Shown piece after piece: positions 57,829-64,000 of a stretch of 64,000 bases of DNA. The notes under the pieces are model-generated. The model had not been told where the DNA came from. It ran no database searches and saw only the letters and a program-made list of their open reading frames with translations. Source of the DNA: Daedaleopsis sinensis (taxonomy: Eukaryota; Basidiomycota; Agaricomycetes; Polyporales; Polyporaceae); the NCBI GenBank assembly GCA_033807695.1, contig CM066304.1:2418001-2482000 (forward strand). The letters run 5' to 3'. Within the stretch, counting starts at the first letter, position 1. Each line of letters begins with the position of its first letter. The translations under genes were made by a program, and so were the position numbers.

Positions 57829-59327
57829 ATGACGACCGTCCCCCTCCGCTCCCCCCAATCTATCCACCGCCCTCGTCTCGCCGCTCTTGTCTCCGAGCTT
57901 CGGCCTACACACTTCCGCGCCCCCTTGACAAGGCTGCTCGCGCACCGAATACCGGCGCTATGGACGCTCTACAGGGGAATCATGCGCGACGCGCCTACAG
58001 ACACGGTATGTGGTCCAATCGATGCTGCAGCTTGAGGTCGCGGGGAGGGGTCATGTCTGCGAACGATGTCCTCTGACGGTGGCTGTCAAGATCAGGTCGC
58101 GTATGAGCGTGTTCTTCCATGACCGCAAGAACATGCGTGCACAAGGAGACGTGACGCGGGAGTTGCGGACGGCCCACAAGGTGCGCGACTTTCGCGTCGA
58201 TTTCAAACGTTTTCGTTGATGACAGTCGGACACGCTCGCAAGTGGTGGGACACCTTCCGCAAGGCCCGCGAAGGAGATGCGCACCTGCAAGCCATCTGCG
58301 CTCGGTACAGCAGGATGCTCGAGGGTGTGCGCGCACAAGCCCGTGCCGACGACGTGTTCGCAGAAGAGATGGTACGCGTCCCTACGCCCCCATACCGCGT
58401 ATTCCTCTCACAAAGCCACAGGCGTGGTGCGAGCGCATGCGCACGCGCCCAATCATGACCGGGGCATACCTGCGGCCAACGCTGTTCAACGGCCCTCTGC
58501 CGCGACTCTCCCCCCAGCCCCTACACATCACCGGCATGATCACAGCGAGGCGTGCAGCTCGCGAACGTCGCATGGCCAAACACGACATCCTCCAGAACCA
58601 GATGCGGCTGCTGAACGCGGAGATACAGTTCGAGCGCGACCTTGCGAACGCAGTTACCCAGGAGGGACAGACCGTCGAGCGCGTGTTCACGGACGACGCT
58701 GCCGCCTGGCGTGAGTGCAGCCCTCGTCATCCCGGGCGGCCGCTGACGGGATAGGCTGCAGGTGCTCCGATCAAGGACGTTATGGACGGGATATCGGACA
58801 GCTTCAACCGGGAGAGGGCGCGCCTGCGGCAGCCATATCCTCCCCAGATGCTTGAGGCGATCAAGGAGGCGCGGCGGGAGAAGGTCCGCAATCAGACACG
58901 AGAACGAATGCGGTGGTGGCGCGGAGAGGTCACGAACCGGCTGCTGAGGCGCATGCGACAAGGACCGCCGGCGCATGTGCTCGCGCTGATGACGGATAAG
59001 CAGAGGCGCATGGACAATATTGCTCGGGGTGCTGGTGAGGCGGGTTATGTCGCTCAGGTCAAGCGTAGGCTTGGGCACAAGTTGAGGGACCCGGAGGCGT
59101 GGAAAGTCGAGTTCGGACAGGCGGAGAACCGGGAGATGCTAGAGCGGATGGGGGCAGACATTGAGGCAGAGAACCAGAGGCGAAGGGCAAGAATTGCGGA
59201 GCTTGGTTCACAAGGTGGGTTCGTCGTACACCATATCCTGGCCAGTGAACGTTCTGACCCCCAAATCCCAAACCTGGGCAGATTGACGCCGGCGACATCA
59301 TCAACGCAAACAGCAATACGTATGTAA
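57829..59327 (+). CDS. LYR-motif protein with long helical C-terminal extension
   Basis: LYR-motif proteins are small mitochondrial factors that bind acyl carrier protein and help assemble respiratory complexes or Fe-S clusters. The ATG at 57829 gives a basic, presequence-like start (MTTVPLRSPQSIHRPRLAAL) and the motif HRIPALWTLYRGIMRDAPTD. Exon 2 (acceptor GCTGTCAAG) gives TIRSRMSVFFHDRKNMRAQG, exon 3 WWDTFRKAREGDAHLQAICA, matching the helical hairpin of the fold. The next exons add about 200 Arg/Glu-rich helical residues (ITARRAARERRMAKHDILQN, EGQTVERVFTDDAAAW, VRNQTRERMRWWRGEVTNRL) that typical LYR proteins lack. Such extended forms appear basidiomycete-specific as far as I know. The 3' end is uncertain: the frame runs to 59327, but an intron after RIAELGSQ would shorten it. 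It may be a mitochondrial ribosome or assembly protein. Confidence 0.72.
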
Positions 59328-59584
59328 AGGCAATGTACTAAAGGGGGTTACTACTGCAGCGGATACAACCACACACCCCGCCCGTCTTGCTCAATTCGCG
59401 TGTGTGGTTCGAGGAGGATTACGACGAATGGACAGCAACGGGTCGACTCAAGAGTGCACGAAAATTGTAGTCAAATTACGCATAAATCACTGTCCGAGTC
59501 GACGCTTCTGTCATGCCAGCATGTGCAGACTACGCCTGACTTCAGTCCAGGTCAAGCATGACGCGGATGGGGTAGCTAGTGTCT

Positions 59585-62216
59585 CTAGAGCTTCGCCTTC
59601 TCCTTCTTACTCGGGGAAATGAGCCTGATATGGCCGCTCTGCAGACCGCTCTTCAGCTGGTCCCTGAGGAGCCTCCGCAACAGCTTGCCACTGGGATTCT
59701 TCGGGATGACGTCGATGAACTCGACGCCCGCGAGCCACTTGTATTGTGTCTTGTGGTCTGACACATGCTGTATGTACAGACAGGATCGCATCAGAGACGT
59801 CGCGCAAGATAAGAGTGTAGGAGTGTGACGACAGGCATGGAGGTACACACCTTCAGGATGGTGCTGCGGACGCGCTCCTCTTCTTTCCGGTCCTTCGCTA
59901 TACGCGCACGCACTTCTTCGTGAAGTGACACGAACGCGAACGGCAGCTCGCCACTGTACTCATCAGGCGCAGCCACGACACACACGTCCGCGACGTCCAC
60001 GTGTTCGAGCAGGTGGCCCTCGAGCTCCGCCGGGGCGACTTGGAAGCCGCGCACCTTTATGAGCTCCTGCGAGTGATACCGGGTCGTCAACAACACCACA
60101 CATACGCTTGAGAAGGCAGGAGCAGCACGGACCTTGATCCGGTCGACTATGAACAGATCCTTCTGCTCAGTCACATACCCCTCGTCGCCCGTGTACACCC
60201 ACCCGTCCTTGAACGTCTCCTCCGTCGCCTCCTTATTGTCCAGGTAGCCGAGGGTCATACTCGGCCCAGTCACGACGATCTGGCCCTGCTCGTTAATGCC
60301 ACCCCATGAGCCGTCTGCCTTCAGGATGCGGACGGCGACGCCCGGGATGAGACGCCCGGCGGACCCGACGGTACCGACACGGGTGTCGACCTGGTGGAAT
60401 GCTACAGCAGTGGCGGTCTCGGTCATGCCGTACCCTTGGCCGATGCTGCTATTCTTCGCCACGCGCGCGACTTGGTGCGTAAGCTCGGCGCTGAGGGGGG
60501 CCGCGGCACTGGTGAGGACCTTGACGCCGTCAAGATTGTAATTCTTGACGATGGGATGCTAACGGAGAGCCCATTGAGTGTAGAACTTGAATGTAGTTTT
60601 AAGAGAAGTAGAGATTACCTTGCACAGGAGCACGACCATGGGCGGAACCAGACTAGGAAGCACATGCAGGTTGTCGGTCTCCATCAGAGCGGTATAGAGA
60701 GAAGAGCGGTATAGAGAGAAGGGCGGCGTACGCGAGATGTGTCACTTTGTACCGTTGTATGCTCTTGAGCATACCCTCGAAGTTGAAGCGTTGTACAATG
60801 ACAAGGGAAATCTATTGAATTGGTCAAACATTCGCAAGAGCACTCCGAATGATAAAAAACATAAGACCTACTCCACAGAATAGGAACAGGTGGAGGCTAA
60901 CGATTATTCCATAGATGTCTAAATCACACGGATGAGTGTATACGGTTGAGCACTACGAAACTGTGCTCAGACGTACGATAGAATGGTAGCACTATGGGAC
61001 AGAGTGTGGATCAGTACGTGGGCAATACATGTAGGGGCATGGAGCACACCTCCGAGCGCGATGTCGCCAGAAGCGTACAGTTTCTGTTCGTTGGCCTTAT
61101 CCCCGTCTCTCAGGTCTATAAACTGCTTCATCTGTATGCAGTTCGCGATGACAGCATAATGCGGAATCATGACCGCCTTCGGCTTGCCGGTCGTGCCGCT
61201 AGAGAAGAAGAGCAGCGCGAGCTTCGTCTTCGACTCTCCAGGTGCCAGACGAGCCTCGACATAGCGCTTGGGTTGGGCTAGGCCCTCCTTGACTAGGTCG
61301 CCAACAGTGATGTGGTCGTCTCCCTTGACAGGATCGAACAGAACGATGCGGTCGTCGCGAATACCAGCTTTGCGGGACGCCTCAAGACCAACCTGGAGGG
61401 AGTCGGGGTGGACGAAAAGGATACTGGCTTTTGCCGTCTTGATCTGGTACACGAGCTCGTCTGCGGTGTACGACGGGTTCGCACCGCTGTGGCTAAGTTA
61501 GAGATTGCTAGCAATCGCGCGGGGAATAAAAGGGTGCGTACGTGACGACACCGCCCACTCGGTGTGTTGCCCTAGAGACGCCGTGTCACGACTCGCGTTG
61601 AACATCGCTGTCTCATGGTACGCACCATATCACGATAGGATAGTCTGTTCATACACGGTGAGAAATTTGAAGGGTTGGATAGGAGCAGAACTAACCAATG
61701 TGGTTGGGACCGAAGATGCAGACTAACGAGGCATCCCGCGGTGTAAGGGTCTGAAAGTATTCCATGCACATGGAAAAACTCACCGACGTCGTCGTTCCCT
61801 ATCAAAGATGTGACATCCCTTCAGCTCTTTCGCTACTGTGCTGCTAAAGCAGCAAGCTTCGACACTCACCGATGTTCCAGCGAACATGAAGTGAATTCGC
61901 AAGTCCCGCAACACGTGCTCGTACCTACCCGGGTACCCACACGTCTCTGTCTCCACTCGACAGCGGGGGCAATCACTGCAGCGATGAACTCACCTCGTCG
62001 CCCGTCACTTCACGTCCGGTCCCGTCCTCGACGAAGTATGCCGGATCGCGGAAATGCAACGCTTCGCCGCCCAGCTTGTCTCCCCTACCGCCCAGCGGAT
62101 GTTGCGAATCCAGGAAGAATTGCGGGATTGTCAGGTCGTCCGGGATGTGCGCCAGCGGTCCGCCGACGCCGTGGATCGTCTGCATGTTGCCAGTCATGTC
62201 GCGCAGGGTGGTCATC
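59585..62216 (-). CDS. Peroxisomal 4-coumarate-CoA-ligase-like AMP-binding enzyme, copy 1
   Basis: An adenylate-forming ligase that activates an aromatic or fatty acid with ATP and couples it to CoA. The ATG at 62216 gives MTTLRDMTGNMQTIHGVGGP. Many exons follow: VCIFGPNHI, DYPIVIWC, ANPSYTADELVYQIKTAKAS, ILFVHPDSLQVGLEASRKAG, the phosphate-binding [39 protein letters not shown] helix, the YGMTETATAVAFHQ motif, [40 protein letters not shown], the hinge [20 protein letters not shown] and the catalytic lysine region [20 protein letters not shown]. It ends KKEKAKL; AKL is an accepted PTS1 peroxisome signal. A very similar copy lies just upstream (62754 onward), a clear tandem duplication. The substrate cannot be read from sequence. 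Confidence 0.9.
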
Positions 62217-62753
62217 GTCAAAGATGCCACGGGCAGCCGCTCTATGTAAAGGACTTCTTCAGCGTGTGACCGGTGATCCCGGTGCGTCGAGCGTCGAGCC
62301 CGCCAGAGCCCATCGCGTTACTTACACGCGCGTAGTAATGGTATTTAGATGATCGCAACATTTATGCATTGCCCTGACCCTGGCCCACCATCACGACTCC
62401 TAGCCTCTGATCAGGCGAGTTTACATCCGTGTCCGACCTCGTCGACGGTCGTGTGAGATTTCCGCTGGAGGAGGCGTACACAAGCTTTACACGGGCTCAC
62501 GTATGAGCAGACCACATAATCGAGGGGAGGACACAAGCGAAGCGATGATTCAAGCTGAGATTGTGCAAGTACCCAGTGGGCGTCTACGTGTGTCTCTAAC
62601 AACGCGGCTACTGTGTTTATGATGTCATTGGTTTCCTGCTTGGGCCCGTTGAAGATGGAGAACGACGCAACACAAATGGACCAGGAGAAAGAAATGCTCT
62701 TATAAGTACAAACCGGTCAGTCAGTGCTAACACCTGTAAATATGTTCTAATTT
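62217..62753. other. Spacer between the two tandem CoA-ligase genes
   Basis: About 540 bp holding the promoter of copy 1 and the 3' flank of copy 2. No further gene was recognised. Confidence 0.5.
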
Positions 62754-64000
62754 CTAGAGCTTTGACTTCTCCCTCCTCCCAGGCGATAATAGCTTGATAT
62801 GGCCGCTCTGCAAAGCCTCCTTCAACTGGTCTCGCAGGACCCTCCGCAGAAGCTTCCCGCTCGGATTCTTCGGAACGACATCGACGAACTCCACCCCCAC
62901 AAGCCACTTGTAATGCGCTTTGTGGTCTGAGACGTGCTGTAGCAAGTACGCAGTCAGTGTCCCTCCGAGTCATGCGTCTCCCAGGACCCGCCCTGCGAAA
63001 CGAGTTATACCTTCATAAGTGCCCTCCGGATGCGTTCCTCCGCCTGCCGGTCCTTCGCTATACGTACGCGCGCTTCCTCATGTAGCGAGACGAACGCGAA
63101 TGGAAGTTCGCCGCTGTACTCGTCGGGTGCGGCGACGACGCACACGTCAGCGACGTCCGGATGGTCGAGCAGGTGGCCCTCAAGCTCCGCGGGGGCGACC
63201 TGGAACCCGCGCACCTTGATGAGCTCCTGTAAGTGTAAGCGCGTCCGCTTGCGCAGTCAGTACTGGACCTCGCGGTAACACGCAGAGCCCCAAGACGGAC
63301 CTTGATCCGGTCGAGGATGAACACGTCCTTCTTCTCGTCGACGTACCCCTCATCGCCGGTATGCACCCACCCATCCTTGAACGTCTCCTCCGTGGCCTCC
63401 TTGTTGTCAAGGTATCCCAGCGCGATACTGGGGCCGGTCACAACGAGTTCACCTTGCTCGTTGACACCGCCCCACGAGCCGTCCGCCTTGAGGATTCGAA
63501 CGGCGACCCCTGGGATGAGCCGCCCGCTAGACCCGATGGTACCGACGCGCATGTCCATCTGAGGGAAGGAGATTGCCACGGCGGTCTCGGTCAGACCCCA
63601 CCCTTGGCCAATCCTGCTGTTCTTCAGTACGCGCGCGACTTGCTGCGTGAGCTCGGCGCTGAGCGGCGCGGCCGCAGAGATCATGACCTTGATCCTGTCA
63701 AGGTTGTAGTTCTTGACTATCGGGTCCTGAGCCAGAGCCATGTGCGTGTGAGACCCCACCTGCGTAACTCGTGGCAAATATATCCCATACCTTGCACAGA
63801 AGCACGATCATGGGCGGGACAAGCCTGACGAACAAAATAGTGACTCCTGTGGTCTTGTGGCCGAAGGATGGGACGACCTGACGTACGAAAGATGTGTGAT
63901 ATTGTAGCGTTGTATGCTGTTCAGCATGCCCTCCAAGGTGAAGCGTGGTACGACGACGAGAGAGATCTGCACCGACCGGTCAGTAAATTCTCGACGCGGT
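62754..64000 (-). CDS. Peroxisomal 4-coumarate-CoA-ligase-like AMP-binding enzyme, copy 2 (cut by window edge)
   Basis: The C-terminal half of a second adenylate-forming ligase; the N-terminal half lies beyond the right edge. Readable blocks: [11 protein letters not shown] (near 63800), [86 protein letters not shown], then [20 protein letters not shown] and the last exon with [20 protein letters not shown] and [20 protein letters not shown]. It ends RREKSKL: SKL is the canonical PTS1 peroxisomal signal. Exon borders match copy 1. Near-identical blocks with scattered substitutions indicate a fairly recent tandem duplication followed by divergence. Confidence 0.9.

Noticed and set aside
1..64000. 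tRNA or rRNA genes, CRISPR arrays, intact transposons
   Set aside because: No cloverleaf with a convincing TTCGA arm, no spacer arrays, and no transposase, reverse transcriptase or long terminal repeats were recognised.

Overview
The window is nuclear DNA of a basidiomycete fungus, most probably a wood-decaying Agaricomycete. The coding sequence is GC-rich and broken by many short introns of about 50-85 nt with GT..AG ends. Several families point to Agaricomycetes: DUF6534 membrane proteins, a Rom2-like RhoGEF with two DH domains, a carbohydrate-active GH12 secreted enzyme, and the 'ELKR.RGEISCAECRR' type of zinc-cluster transcription factor. All gene models were assembled by hand from open frames and splice signals, so start codons and small exons carry more doubt than the protein families.

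Layout. 1-6 kb: two zinc-cluster (Zn2Cys6) transcription factors in the same orientation; the first runs off the left edge. 6-11.9 kb: no gene I can name, although recurrent minus-strand splice-donor motifs suggest an unrecognised spliced transcript. 11.9-15.3 kb: casein kinase 2 catalytic subunit, divergent from a GLTP-fold lipid-transfer protein whose usual sugar-head-group residues are altered. 16.5-18.8 kb: an unusual protein with four repeated CCHC zinc modules. 18.8-24.4 kb: gene-poor, with short tandem repeats. 24.5-27.6 kb: secreted GH12 endoglucanase, convergent with a DUF4246 protein. 29.8-30.8 kb: a small secreted precursor with two copies of an aromatic peptide ending in Lys-Arg. 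31.1-39.3 kb: tRNA m3C methyltransferase (METTL2/Trm140 type) divergent from a large Rho1 exchange factor. 39.8-43.8 kb: coding-looking fragments, an F-box protein and a 10-cysteine secreted protein. 44.9-47.1 kb: a DUF6534 seven-helix membrane protein. 48.6-52.3 kb: ALG5 divergent from the glycine-cleavage T protein GCV1. 52.8-59.3 kb: WDR24-like SEA/GATOR2 subunit divergent from an LYR-motif protein. 59.6-64 kb: two tandem peroxisomal acyl/aryl-CoA ligases; the second runs off the right edge.

Most neighbours are unrelated housekeeping genes, as usual in fungi. The secreted genes (GH12, repeat peptide, cysteine-rich protein) and the tandem CoA ligases are the accessory part. The most interesting item is the peptide precursor at 29.8 kb. 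It has a signal sequence, two near-identical 'EPDA[Y/F]WALSNWVIKR' units and dipeptides of the kind removed by Ste13-type peptidases. That is the architecture of an alpha-factor-like, Kex2-processed secreted peptide, which is not the pheromone type basidiomycetes are known for.
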